A stretch of DNA of 60,098 nucleotides from Planctomycetes bacterium GWF2_41_51. GTDB lineage: Bacteria; Planctomycetota; Phycisphaerae; Sedimentisphaerales; UBA12454. The notes under the pieces were generated by a model, which worked only from the letters and a program-made list of their open reading frames with translations, made no database searches and was not told where the DNA came from. Within the stretch, counting starts at the first letter, position 1, and every line of letters begins with the position of its first letter. The position numbers and the translations under genes were made by a program. Shown here piece by piece: positions 52,144 to 60,098 of the stretch. Location of the stretch: assembly GCA_001825665.1 (NCBI GenBank), contig MHXZ01000015.1, forward strand, positions 1-60,098, written 5' to 3'.

Positions 52144-54624
52144 TTATGAATTTAAGACGTCCTCGTGCTGCGGACGAGGATTATATTCGTAATTTACATC
52201 TTTTATATTATTTTGAGAATCGGGTGACTCATCTTCGTCATCATCATCATCTTCATCCTGCGGCTCTGGGTCGTCCTGCATATCAGAGAAGCCTGCATGT
52301 TTGTCGATTGTCATTTGTTTTTTTGCAGCTTCGTATTCGTCGAGCGTCATCATACATTCGCGAGCCTGGCTGCCTTTGTACTGGCCAAGGATTCCGGAAG
52401 AAGCCATTGCTTCAATCATCCTGCTGGCACGTGCATAGCCGACACTTAATTTTCTTTGGAGCAGAGAAACGCTGCCTCGCTGTGATTCGAGAACGATGCG
52501 AACTGCATCATCGAACATTTCATCATCGCAGGCACCTGCGGCATCGATACGGTTAAGCTGCATAAGTTCGGGATGGAACTGGGGCTGGGCCTGTTCGGAA
52601 AGATGCTGGACAACTTTTTTGACTTCGCCATCATCGACGAAGGCGCCCTGAGCGCGAACAAGTTCGCTTGTTCCGGGTTTGAGGAAGAGCATATCACCTT
52701 GGCCGAGGAGGGTTTCGGCGCCGTTCTGGTCAAGCACGATTCGGCTGTCGAGGCGGCCTGAGACGCGGAAGCTGATTCGGCTTGGCAGGTTTGCTTTGAT
52801 AAGGCCGGTAACGACGGTTGCCTGCGGACGCTGGGTGGCGAGAACGATATGGATGCCGACCGCTCGACTTTTCTGGGCGATACGGACGATATAGCTTTCT
52901 ATTTCTTTCGAAGAGGTCATCATCAAATCTGCAAGCTCATCGACGATGATTACGAAATACGGCACCTTCTTTGGAATTTTGGCTTCTTCATCCGGAGTTT
53001 GCGGATTGAATCTGCGGATGATTTCTTCTGTGCCGAGTGAGTTATAACCTGCTATATTTTTAACACCTGCTTCGGCGAAGAGTGCGTAACGCTCTTCCAT
53101 TTTCATGGTAGCCCATTCGAAAATCTGTTCGGCTTTTGTAATTTCAGTAACAATCGGAGCCATCAGGTGCGGGATTTTGGAGAAGGCGGTCATTTCGACC
53201 ATCTTGGGGTCAACGAGTACGAGCTTAACTTCGTCGGGACGTTTGGTGAGCATGAGGCTCATAATGATGCTATTGATGCAAACGCTTTTTCCTGAACCGG
53301 TGGTGCCGGCGATGAGTAGATGCGGCATTGAGGCGAGGTCGCTGACGATTGCCTGGCCGGAGGAATCTTTGCCGAGGAAGAGAGGAAGATGCATACGTTT
53401 ATAGTTTTCATTTGCACGCATCAGGAGGTCTTTGAGGCGAACGGTTTCCTTTTGGCTGTTTGGAACTTCAATTCCTATTGTGTGTCTGCCGGGGAGAGGC
53501 GCGACAACTCTAACTGCCGGAGCGCCGAGCGCACGAGCGATATCATTCGAGAGATTCGATATCTGGCTGACTTTTACGCCGGGGGCGAGTGCCATTTCGA
53601 ACATCGTGATTGTCGGGCCGGGTTCTGAACCAGCGACGTGGGCTTCGATGCCGAACTCATTTAAGACTTTTTCGAGAGCGTCTGATTTAGCCTTTATTAT
53701 TTTTTCCTGGACTGCGCCGAAATTATATTCCGGCTCGATAAGCAAATCCAAAGGAGGGAGTATATAGTCATCGTATTTCTGTGCTTCAAAAGGCGGTTCC
53801 TCATCGTGCTGCTGCGGTGCGGATATCTGGGGCTGCGGCTGCTTGATAACCGTAATTGCAGACAGAGGTTCTTTTTGGAGATGATTTTCAATTTCACGGT
53901 CTGCCTGAGCGGTTTGCAGGGGTGATTGCGGCAGAGTAATTTGAGCCTGCTGCTGAGCTTCTTCAACGAGGAGCTGGGCAATTGTAGGCTGCGGTTTCTT
54001 CTCGCTTAATTTTTTCCAAATCGCGGAAATTTTCTGTGAATGTGCTCTGGCGTTTGCCCAGGCGGGAACGAACGCACCGAACAATTTCATAGAAATAACG
54101 CCGATGATGTGAAGCAATCCGAGAACGAGTGAGTCAGCGAAAAGAATTGCGCCGACGATGAAGCCGCTGAGGACAATGATTACTGTTCCGAGCAGTGAAA
54201 AGTTTTGCTTAAGAAATATTATGGATGCTGCGCCGAGAATTCCGCCGCTGCCTGTAGGGAGTGCTGAAATGCTGTTTCGGCGAATCATATATATAATCGC
54301 TGAGACCGAAGCGGTAACGAGCAGCATTCCAAGAGCGCGTAAAATCGGCTGACTTACAGGACGGTCGGCGAGTTTTACGACGATGGCCGTTGCGATAGCT
54401 ACGAGAGCAATGAAAACGCCGGGGCCGACGAAATACATCAGATAATATGCGAAGAAAGCACCAACTGAGCCGCACCAGTTTGCAGGTGGCTGATTATTTG
54501 GCCAGACGAATCTGCTTGGAAAATCTCCAGGGTTGAAACTTAGACAGCTAAACAGCAGCATCATTATAAATCCAAGCCCAATAACTAAGAGGGCTTTAGA
54601 GCTTAAATTCACCGGCTTTTTCAA
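52144..54624 (-). CDS. ftsK: FtsK/SpoIIIE DNA translocase
   Basis: An 826-residue DNA-pumping ATPase for chromosome segregation at division. Four N-terminal membrane helices (about residues 10-185), a linker (185-290), FtsK beta (IEAHVAGSEPGPTITMF), Walker A AGTTGSGKSVCINSI (near 438), Walker B FVIIVDELADLMM, and a C-terminal gamma winged helix (SLLQRKLSVGYARASRMIEAM). The acidic extra tail (about 790-826) is lineage-specific. The start codon is TTG 54624 with AGGA nine bases upstream; no ATG exists near. A strong terminator follows. Confidence 0.95.
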   Translation of the reverse strand: MKKPVNLSSKALLVIGLGFIMMLLFSCLSFNPGDFPSRFVWPNNQPPANWCGSVGAFFAYYLMYFVGPGVFIALVAIATAIVVKLADRPVSQPILRALGMLLVTASVSAIIYMIRRNSISALPTGSGGILGAASIIFLKQNFSLLGTVIIVLSGFIVGAILFADSLVLGLLHIIGVISMKLFGAFVPAWANARAHSQKISAIWKKLSEKKPQPTIAQLLVEEAQQQAQITLPQSPLQTAQADREIENHLQKEPLSAITVIKQPQPQISAPQQHDEEPPFEAQKYDDYILPPLDLLIEPEYNFGAVQEKIIKAKSDALEKVLNEFGIEAHVAGSEPGPTITMFEMALAPGVKVSQISNLSNDIARALGAPAVRVVAPLPGRHTIGIEVPNSQKETVRLKDLLMRANENYKRMHLPLFLGKDSSGQAIVSDLASMPHLLIAGTTGSGKSVCINSIIMSLMLTKRPDEVKLVLVDPKMVEMTAFSKIPHLMAPIVTEITKAEQIFEWATMKMEERYALFAEAGVKNIAGYNSLGTEEIIRRFNPQTPDEEAKIPKKVPYFVIIVDELADLMMTSSKEIESYIVRIAQKSRAVGIHIVLATQRPQATVVTGLIKANLPSRISFRVSGRLDSRIVLDQNGAETLLGQGDMLFLKPGTSELVRAQGAFVDDGEVKKVVQHLSEQAQPQFHPELMQLNRIDAAGACDDEMFDDAVRIVLESQRGSVSLLQRKLSVGYARASRMIEAMASSGILGQYKGSQARECMMTLDEYEAAKKQMTIDKHAGFSDMQDDPEPQDEDDDDDEDESPDSQNNIKDVNYEYNPRPQHEDVLNS

Positions 54625-54731
54625 TTTTTAAAGTCCTATAATAAAATGTTAATCAATATTATTAAGCGCGCAAAACAACCGCAACAATATAATGATTGTA
54701 TCGGCAGAATGCTTTAAATTTCTCCAGCTTA

Positions 54732-55364
54732 TCAGCCACGCATTCTAAAGAAATTAAAAGCTCCCGAAACCAATAAAAGCATTGATGCAGGTTCGGGAAT
54801 AATGGCGAATGTTTCGGGGGCAGTAATGAGGTCTATTCTGATGTTTTTCAAAATGCCGGTGTCGTAATAAATCGCATCGCAAATTTTTATTGTCCAAAGA
54901 CCATAAGCGTCACGGCCGTTTAGTGAACTTAAAGGTTCTATGGCATTGGGTTTGTATGAATTATTTGAGAGAGATTTTGCGGAATTGACGGTAACGCGGC
55001 TTTGCTCATCTAATGTAACCCAGCCTCGGCAGTTTTTTGCGGGGATGAAATCATATTCGTCATAGCCGCTGATGGTTGGCGAAATGCCCGATGGACTTTC
55101 AATCATGATCACTAAATCGCAAAAACTGGTGTGGTTCAAATCGAGAGCAAGATTCAAATCTATTATCTTGCCGCTGATTGGTATGAAAACAGATGTTTCA
55201 ATCCAGACTTCTTTTTGTTCCGGTGGACCGAAGGATTTATTAACCGATGATCCGAAAGATGAATAAATTGCACCAAATGCCGCAGTCTCCCATAAAAATA
55301 TAACAATTACTAATGCGGCAATTATAATTCGATTCAGCAGTCTCTTGCTGTGATTATAGTCCAT
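54732..55364 (-). CDS. PEP-CTERM protein with proprotein convertase P-domain
   Basis: A 210-residue exported protein: N-terminal signal or anchor (IIIAALVIVIFLWETAAFGA, about residues 13-32), a P-domain of the proprotein convertase family (TSVFIPISGKIIDLNLALDL, then HTSFCDLVIMIESPSG and DAYGLWTIKICDA) and a C-terminal PEP-CTERM sorting signal (IPEPASMLLLVSGAFNFF followed by basic residues). A P-domain normally follows a subtilisin-like protease; here it stands alone without any catalytic domain. PEP-CTERM proteins are processed by exosortases and transferred to the cell surface or exopolysaccharide. No exosortase gene is in this window. Confidence 0.82.
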   Translation of the reverse strand: MDYNHSKRLLNRIIIAALVIVIFLWETAAFGAIYSSFGSSVNKSFGPPEQKEVWIETSVFIPISGKIIDLNLALDLNHTSFCDLVIMIESPSGISPTISGYDEYDFIPAKNCRGWVTLDEQSRVTVNSAKSLSNNSYKPNAIEPLSSLNGRDAYGLWTIKICDAIYYDTGILKNIRIDLITAPETFAIIPEPASMLLLVSGAFNFFRMRG

Positions 55365-55495
55365 ATTTTGAAGATATTATCGGACGAAAAATTATATTCA
55401 ATAGAAATTTATTTTTTTTAAAAAAGATAACTGAATAAATGGCAAGAACGGCTGCTGTTTTTTTTTCTATTTTCTGTATTTTAACTAATCGCTAC

Positions 55496-55523
55496 AAATT
55501 AAATAGCTCCTGACCCCATTTTT
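55496..55523 (+). repeat. RAYT-associated TAGCTCCTGACCCC repeat, copy A
   Basis: Core TAGCTCCTGACCCC with AAATTAAA in front and a T-run behind. 41 bases upstream of the RAYT start codon. Confidence 0.75.
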
Positions 55524-55564
55524 TTTATTTGATTTTAGAAATTGCATTTATATTATATATCTTT

Positions 55565-56239
55565 ATGGCAAGACCATTAAGAATAACCCCGGCAGGATTT
55601 GCTTATCATGTTTTTAACAGAGCAAATGCTCGTGTTCAAATTTTTACTGCAAATAATGATTATCTTTGTTTCGAAAAAATTTTGATGCAAGCTGGTGAAA
55701 AATTCAATTTATGGCCTTGTACTTATTGCATAATGCCCAATCATTGGCATTTGGTACTTTGGCCGCAAGAAGAAGAGGTGCTTTCTAAATATGTCGGTTG
55801 GATTACTATGACCCATACTCAACGGTGGCATGCATTTCATAAAACAACTGGTTATGGTCATCTTTATCAAGGACGATTTAAATCTTTTCCTGTTCAAAAT
55901 GATTCACATTTTTTGACCCTGTGCAGATATGTCGAGCGCAATCCTGTCAATAGCGGCCTTGTCGAAAAGGCACAGGATTGGCGATGGTCAGGAATGTGGC
56001 ATCGCTGTAATAACGAAAATAGTGCAATATCGTTTTCTGAATGGCCGGTTGAAATTCCAAAGGATTGGTCTTCGTTAGTGAATCAGGTTTTTAACGAAAA
56101 GGAAATAGTTGAAATAAGAAGGTGTATTGAACGGAACAGACCATTTGGAGAAGTTGCCTGGATGAATCAAGCGGCGTCATCACTGGGTTTAAAATCTTCT
56201 AATGATAAACCAGGAAGACCCATGAAAAAAAGACTCTAA
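55565..56239 (+). CDS. REP-associated tyrosine transposase (RAYT, Y1/IS200-like)
   Basis: A 224-residue single-domain HUH tyrosine nuclease. HUH-type site in IMPNHWHLVLWP (H-W-H, residues 59-63) and the probable catalytic Tyr in RYVERNPVNSG near residue 120, with a following QDWRWSG and the GRP-rich end. RAYTs process REP-type palindromes in the chromosome and are not classic self-mobile IS200 elements. ATG 55565 starts the conserved MARPLRITPAGFAYHV; an upstream in-frame start was rejected. Three direct copies of a TAGCTCCTGACCCC repeat surround it (55496, 56288, 56729). Confidence 0.92.
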   Translation: MARPLRITPAGFAYHVFNRANARVQIFTANNDYLCFEKILMQAGEKFNLWPCTYCIMPNHWHLVLWPQEEEVLSKYVGWITMTHTQRWHAFHKTTGYGHLYQGRFKSFPVQNDSHFLTLCRYVERNPVNSGLVEKAQDWRWSGMWHRCNNENSAISFSEWPVEIPKDWSSLVNQVFNEKEIVEIRRCIERNRPFGEVAWMNQAASSLGLKSSNDKPGRPMKKRL

Positions 56240-56287
56240 AGAATTCTAAAAGTCAATTCGTTGTTTTCTATTTTACGTAAATATCCC

Positions 56288-56316
56288 AAATCAACTAGCT
56301 CCTGACCCCTATTTTT
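56288..56316 (+). repeat. RAYT-associated TAGCTCCTGACCCC repeat, copy B
   Basis: AAATCAACTAGCTCCTGACC followed by CCTATTTTT, 49 bases after the RAYT stop; preceded by TTCTATTTTACGTAAAT, shared with copy C. Confidence 0.75.
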
Positions 56317-56323
56317 CCTATTT

Positions 56324-56587
56324 TTATTTTTTTAGCCAATCGGTAATGTTTTTGGCTAAAATTTGTGGGTCTTTACGTTTTAAGATGTTGTCGGCTATAG
56401 GTTTTGGGATTTTTAATTGGCTCATTGCCTGCTCGACTCGTTGCCAAAGTTTAGTTTTTTTCTGCTCCGTATCTGCCAAGTATATCTCGGCGACAAGTTC
56501 CTGAAGCTTCGTGAGTGCTATCTTATCCAAGTTATCATAATAGTTTTTTATAATCTTTTTTTGATATCCACTGAAATTATTAGCCAT
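56324..56587 (-). CDS. Conserved small protein of unknown function (87 aa)
   Basis: An 87-residue helical protein starting MANNFSGYQKKIIKNYYDN and including LTKLQELVAEIYLADTE, VEQAMSQLKIPKPIADNIL and a DPQILAKNITDWLKK end. I have an impression of similar small proteins in other planctomycetes, but know no family name or function. AGGA lies seven bases before the ATG. It lies between repeats B and C of the RAYT region on the opposite strand, so it may travel with them, or simply stand in the same neighbourhood. Confidence 0.65.
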   Translation of the reverse strand: MANNFSGYQKKIIKNYYDNLDKIALTKLQELVAEIYLADTEQKKTKLWQRVEQAMSQLKIPKPIADNILKRKDPQILAKNITDWLKK

Positions 56588-56911
56588 TTACTATTCCTAT
56601 TATATAGTTTCAATTAGTTTCAATAAATTATTGTTAAAATCTTTAAATCAATACTGTTAAAAGGGGCCGACCCATTTTATTTCTTTTCAATACAGGTTCA
56701 ATTCTTTCCTATTTTACGCAAAACCTATAAATTAAATAGCTCCTGACCCCATTTTTATAATTATTGTTCCTGTAATGTCAATTTGTACGATAATAACTAT
56801 TAGAACCTTTATATCAATACTAATAATGAGGTTTTTTTAGGTATTTATAACTGGATTTATAAAGTAACGGGAATATAATCAGGCGGCCAAACGACTAAAA
56901 CAGGAAGCATA
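56588..56911. other. Spacer before lptD containing repeat copy C
   Basis: AT-rich, without a gene. Contains TAGCTCCTGACCCC copy C (56729-56756), a GGGGCCGACCCATTTTA segment (about 56663-56679), and a pair of similar ATATCAATACTRATAATG / AAATCAATACTGTTAAAA words (56645 and 56811) about 165 bases apart. Confidence 0.5.
56729..56756 (+). repeat. RAYT-associated TAGCTCCTGACCCC repeat, copy C
   Basis: AAATTAAATAGCTCCTGACC then CCATTTTT; identical to copy A over 28 bases, 490 bases after the RAYT stop, with the same orientation. Confidence 0.75.
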
Positions 56912-59900
56912 ATGCAGAAACGGATTATTTGCGTTCTAATAACATTATTATTTTACACGGAAGGCTTTTGCGGAATAGACCCTTCCAAAGCCCGTTATTT
57001 TGGGGCAGAAGATCTCAATCTCAACGGCAAATCATTAAAAAACTACCAGCCATCGGCCGGTGAACATATTCTTGTGTTCGATGAAGGCTTCACTCTCCTA
57101 TTAGGCGATAACAAACTCAAGAGCGAAAAAGCAGTCGTATGGCTTAGCAGTTTCACAACAGAACATCTCGGCGTTGAAAATGCAGAATATAAATTAACTG
57201 TCTATCTGCAGGACAAGGTAAGCATGAACCAGGGCAAAGGTTCGAAAATGTCCGGCCTTGATGTTGAAGATAAGATTGTCGAAGGTGCGGAGTCGCTGGT
57301 GGCGAAATTCGAGATTAATGGAGAAATTTTCGTAACTGCGGACAAACGCATTACTGAAGACCCGCGTACAAGTGAACTTTACAGAAATGCACAAATAGCA
57401 ATTGGTCAAATAAAGGCTGAACCTGAAAAGGTCCTCGCGGAAGAAGAAGCTGATGAAGTTACAGGCGAAAAGAAGCCATCCAGTGAATTGGCAGCGGAAG
57501 AGTCGCCCAAATTGAATATAAACGATAAAAAAAATAATAAGGGCGCGAAAAAAAATCGTGAGAGCAGGAAAAAAACTGTTAAAACTGCTAAAAAGAAAGC
57601 CACGGATACCAAAACGGTTGTCGCCGTTCCTCCACCGCCACCGCCTAAAATAAATTATCCAGTTAATATAAGCAGCGCAACAGATGTACCTGTAAAATTC
57701 TCAAATGAGAATTTACCTGACGGCACAGGTATTGCAACGATTTTAGACAGATTTTATTTGTGGCAGAAGCAGGATGAGAGCGGCAATGTTCTTGAGTTTA
57801 TGGCCGATAACGCGGTTGTATTTTATGCCCGAAAAACAGATGAGCCTAATACGACAGATAGTCTTTTGTCGGATAATTCAATCAAGGCCATTTACATTCG
57901 CGGCGATGTAATAATGACCGAGGGCACGAGGACAATTCGAGCGGTTGAGGCTTATTATGATTTCCAGAAGAAACAGGCTTTGATAATAAAGCCGGAAATG
58001 CAGACTTACGACCCGGAGCGTGGAATACCGATTTACGTTCGGGCAGAGAAAATCAGGCAGGTTTCAGAAAATAAATTCGCAGGTGAAAACGTAACGCTGA
58101 CAAGCAGTGAATTTTATGTTCCTCAGGTATCTGCGACCGCATCCAAAGTATTTATTACAGATACGACAAACGTTCAAAAAGCAGGGGAGAAACCAGATAA
58201 ATCCAGCTTTGACGTAGAAATGCAAAAAGTAAAGTTCAAGGTAGATAACAGAACTGTTTTCTATTGGCCGAAAATAAGAACCAACAGCGAAAGACCTGAT
58301 CTGCCGATTAGAAAGATACAGGTAGGAAGAGACAATACATTTGGGACATCTCTCGAAACAGAATGGTATTTGGCAAAAGTTCTTGGGCTTCGCGAACCAA
58401 AAGGTGTGGAATCAAGGCTGATGATAGATCACTATTCCAAGCGCGGAACGGGCGCGGGCGCGGACATAAGCTATGAAAGAGAAAAATATTTTGGCAATGT
58501 CAACGGATATATAATTAATGATGAAGGTGAAGACGACCTTGGCAGGAACAGGCAAAATATACAGCCTGACCAAGAATTAAGGGGTATGCTTAATTTTCAG
58601 CACAGGCAATTTTTGCCGGAACACTGGCAGTTGACTCTTGAATCGAGTTATATATCGGATGAATTTTTCCTTGAGGCGTTCAATCGTGAAGATTTCTTCA
58701 GCGGCAGAGGTCAGGAGACAAGCGCACATCTTAAATGGATAAAAGACAACCAGGCTTTCGCATTATTAGGAAGATGGCGAATAAATAATTTTGCCGATCA
58801 GCTCGAAGACCTGCCTTCGGCGCAATATCATTTAACGGGGCAATCGCTTTGGAACGACAAACTAACATTGTACAGCGATAGTATGGCAGGAAGATTTCGT
58901 CAGCTTACAGGCAATAATCACGATGATTTAAATATTACAGATGAATACTTCACATTCGGCCAGCATCGTACTGAAATTGATTTTCCGATGCAGTATAAGA
59001 CCGGAAATATCGTTCCATACGTTGCAGGTACTTTCGGATATGATGATCGAAGCGGTTTCGCAAGAAGCGTTGCGACAGGCGGCCCAGAAGTAACTGGCGA
59101 TAAAGAAGTATTTATCGGCGAAGCTGGTTTAAGAGCATCGACGCAGTTTTGGAAACATTATAATTACAGGTCAACATTCTGGGATGTCAACGGTGTACGT
59201 CACATCGTGAAACCTTTTGCAAATGCGGCGATTTTTTCTGAAAGCTCGGATTTTGTTGAACAGAGAAATAACTATACTTTGGGTCTTCTGCAAAGATGGC
59301 AGACAAAACGCGGCCAGGGTGAGAATCGAAGGACTCTCGACTGGATGCGATTCAATCTCGAATATACAATGGTTGACGATGACAGCGATGTACGCAGGGC
59401 GGACAGACAACTCTGGAACAATCCATTTGTGCCGCTTTCAACTATTCTCGCACCCAGTATTTTTAACAGCGACTTAGGCGGCAATTTCCGAACATTCGAG
59501 CTGTTCGGTCCGCAGCGCGACAGCGTAAATGCAGATTACATCTGGCGGCTTAGCGATACGACCGCAATCCTGAGTGATTTCAACTGGGATGTCGATGATG
59601 CTGAATTTGAACAGTTCAATGTAGGGGTTTCCAGAATTGTCTGGCCGAACCTGAGCTTTTTTGTCGGCTCAAGATATATGAGAAGCGTGACAATCGATGG
59701 CGAACAAGGTTCGACCGCGTTCACTTTTGCGGCAACATATAAAATCAATCCCCGCTACACCCTTTCTTTCGCACATCAATACGATTTCAATCGGGACGGC
59801 ACAATCGCCACAGAGGTTTCTTTAATCAGAAGATATCACAGACTTTATTACGCCTTTACCTATCGTGTGGACGAATCACTTGACAGACGCTCGATAGTCC

Positions 59901-59989
59901 TTACTATATGGCCTGAAGGTGTCGGAGAACTCGCCTTTGGGTCAAGAAGCGTTATGGGCCTCGAAAATCCCGGCGACCGGAACTATTAA
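56912..59989 (+). CDS. lptD: LPS-assembly outer-membrane protein LptD-like
   Basis: A 1025-residue outer-membrane protein. Signal peptide 1-21 (ending FCG), two OstA/LptA-like beta repeats (about 30-180 and 250-430; FMADNAVVFYARK, IYIRGDVIMTEGTRTI, RAVEAYYDFQKKQALI), separated by a Lys/Glu/Pro-rich linker (190-250; VVAVPPPPPPKI), and a C-terminal beta-barrel of about 530 residues ending in an aromatic-poor strand. The OstA + barrel order matches LptD, the outer-membrane LPS translocon; the Lys-rich linker is unusual. It pairs with the LptE-like lipoprotein at 18.7 kb. AGGAAG four bases before the ATG. Confidence 0.85.
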   Translation: MQKRIICVLITLLFYTEGFCGIDPSKARYFGAEDLNLNGKSLKNYQPSAGEHILVFDEGFTLLLGDNKLKSEKAVVWLSSFTTEHLGVENAEYKLTVYLQDKVSMNQGKGSKMSGLDVEDKIVEGAESLVAKFEINGEIFVTADKRITEDPRTSELYRNAQIAIGQIKAEPEKVLAEEEADEVTGEKKPSSELAAEESPKLNINDKKNNKGAKKNRESRKKTVKTAKKKATDTKTVVAVPPPPPPKINYPVNISSATDVPVKFSNENLPDGTGIATILDRFYLWQKQDESGNVLEFMADNAVVFYARKTDEPNTTDSLLSDNSIKAIYIRGDVIMTEGTRTIRAVEAYYDFQKKQALIIKPEMQTYDPERGIPIYVRAEKIRQVSENKFAGENVTLTSSEFYVPQVSATASKVFITDTTNVQKAGEKPDKSSFDVEMQKVKFKVDNRTVFYWPKIRTNSERPDLPIRKIQVGRDNTFGTSLETEWYLAKVLGLREPKGVESRLMIDHYSKRGTGAGADISYEREKYFGNVNGYIINDEGEDDLGRNRQNIQPDQELRGMLNFQHRQFLPEHWQLTLESSYISDEFFLEAFNREDFFSGRGQETSAHLKWIKDNQAFALLGRWRINNFADQLEDLPSAQYHLTGQSLWNDKLTLYSDSMAGRFRQLTGNNHDDLNITDEYFTFGQHRTEIDFPMQYKTGNIVPYVAGTFGYDDRSGFARSVATGGPEVTGDKEVFIGEAGLRASTQFWKHYNYRSTFWDVNGVRHIVKPFANAAIFSESSDFVEQRNNYTLGLLQRWQTKRGQGENRRTLDWMRFNLEYTMVDDDSDVRRADRQLWNNPFVPLSTILAPSIFNSDLGGNFRTFELFGPQRDSVNADYIWRLSDTTAILSDFNWDVDDAEFEQFNVGVSRIVWPNLSFFVGSRYMRSVTIDGEQGSTAFTFAATYKINPRYTLSFAHQYDFNRDGTIATEVSLIRRYHRLYYAFTYRVDESLDRRSIVLTIWPEGVGELAFGSRSVMGLENPGDRNY

Positions 59990-60004
59990 GCGGAAGAACT
60001 CGAA

Positions 60005-60027
60005 AAAACCTTTGCCTTAAAGGTTTT
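60005..60027. terminator. Hairpin after lptD
   Basis: AAAACCTTT-GCCTT-AAAGGTTTT, nine pairs with a five-base loop; symmetric, so it could terminate in either direction. About 15 bases past the lptD stop. Confidence 0.6.
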
Positions 60028-60084
60028 AAGCGACTATTTTAGCAGGAATCAATTAATCTTTAAATTTATTAAGGAAGACTGAAA

Positions 60085-60098
60085 ATGGCATTAGTAAC
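60085..60098 (+). CDS. Start of next gene (partial)
   Basis: ATG with AAGGA ten bases upstream, then GCATTAGTAAC (MALVT...). Only 14 bases are in the window; product unknown. Confidence 0.4.

Noticed and set aside
1-60098. rRNA or tRNA genes
   Set aside because: No conserved rRNA segments or T-loop/CCA-type tRNA structures seen in the spacers I read; a tRNAscan run would be decisive.

Overview
The window looks like a chromosomal piece of a free-living bacterium of the Planctomycetota, most likely class Phycisphaerae. This assignment is inferred from gene content, not from a marker search. The pointers are: a short dockerin-like EF-hand tail on a secreted protein, a PEP-CTERM protein, a DUF1559-like pseudopilin, membrane proteins that fuse a TMTC-like glycosyltransferase region to TPRs, a complete outer-membrane toolkit (LptD, LptE, BamD-like, SurA/PpiC-like, LolD) and a DUF6485 protein. 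I see no rRNA, tRNA or CRISPR array.

Layout. 0-1.7 kb: a minus-strand set of small membrane-anchored proteins resembling E. coli YqjD/YqjE, plus a 40-residue hydrophobic microprotein. 2.2-8.2 kb: asd divergent from leuA-leuC-leuD-leuB, with a possible Leu-rich leader ORF in front and a strong terminator behind. 8.3-11.2 kb: a TGS GTPase, a GH51 arabinofuranosidase and DUF6485. 11.2-16.2 kb: a tight minus operon purC - TMTC-like - TMTC-like - aroK. 16.3-19.3 kb: PpiC/SurA-like, BamD-like and LptE-like envelope genes. 19.3-25.6 kb: secreted proteins (dockerin-tailed, C39-peptidase-like), a pseudopilin, and a convergent pair made of a WYL regulator and a membrane protein with four zinc-binding anti-sigma-type motifs. 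25.8-28.3 kb: clpC. 28.9-29.9 kb: an SGNH hydrolase.

29.9-41.2 kb is the accessory region. It holds a SIR2-like protein, a GxxExxY protein, a terminase-small-subunit-like HTH protein, and an AT-rich two-gene operon of a 958-residue N6-adenine methylase and a 237-residue PD-(D/E)XK-like nuclease. Between them lie repeat-filled spacers, including a 128-nt four-armed inverted repeat. A housekeeping operon (lolD - ilvE - polyprenyl synthase) sits inside this region. The methylase-nuclease pair is the best candidate for a little-described defence system.

41.5-60 kb: dnaE, cimA, an 872-codon membrane protein that probably lost its start by a one-base frameshift, an AGCS symporter, a PH-domain protein, ftsK, a P-domain PEP-CTERM protein, a REP-type tyrosine transposase (RAYT) with three direct copies of a short repeat around it, a small conserved protein, LptD, and the first bases of a further gene.

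The genes combine into a few themes: branched-chain amino acid supply (leuABCD, cimA, ilvE), outer-membrane and LPS assembly, secretion, and genome defence. A striking general property is the density of short dispersed repeats: almost every long spacer, including every junction inside the leu operon, carries one from a different family.
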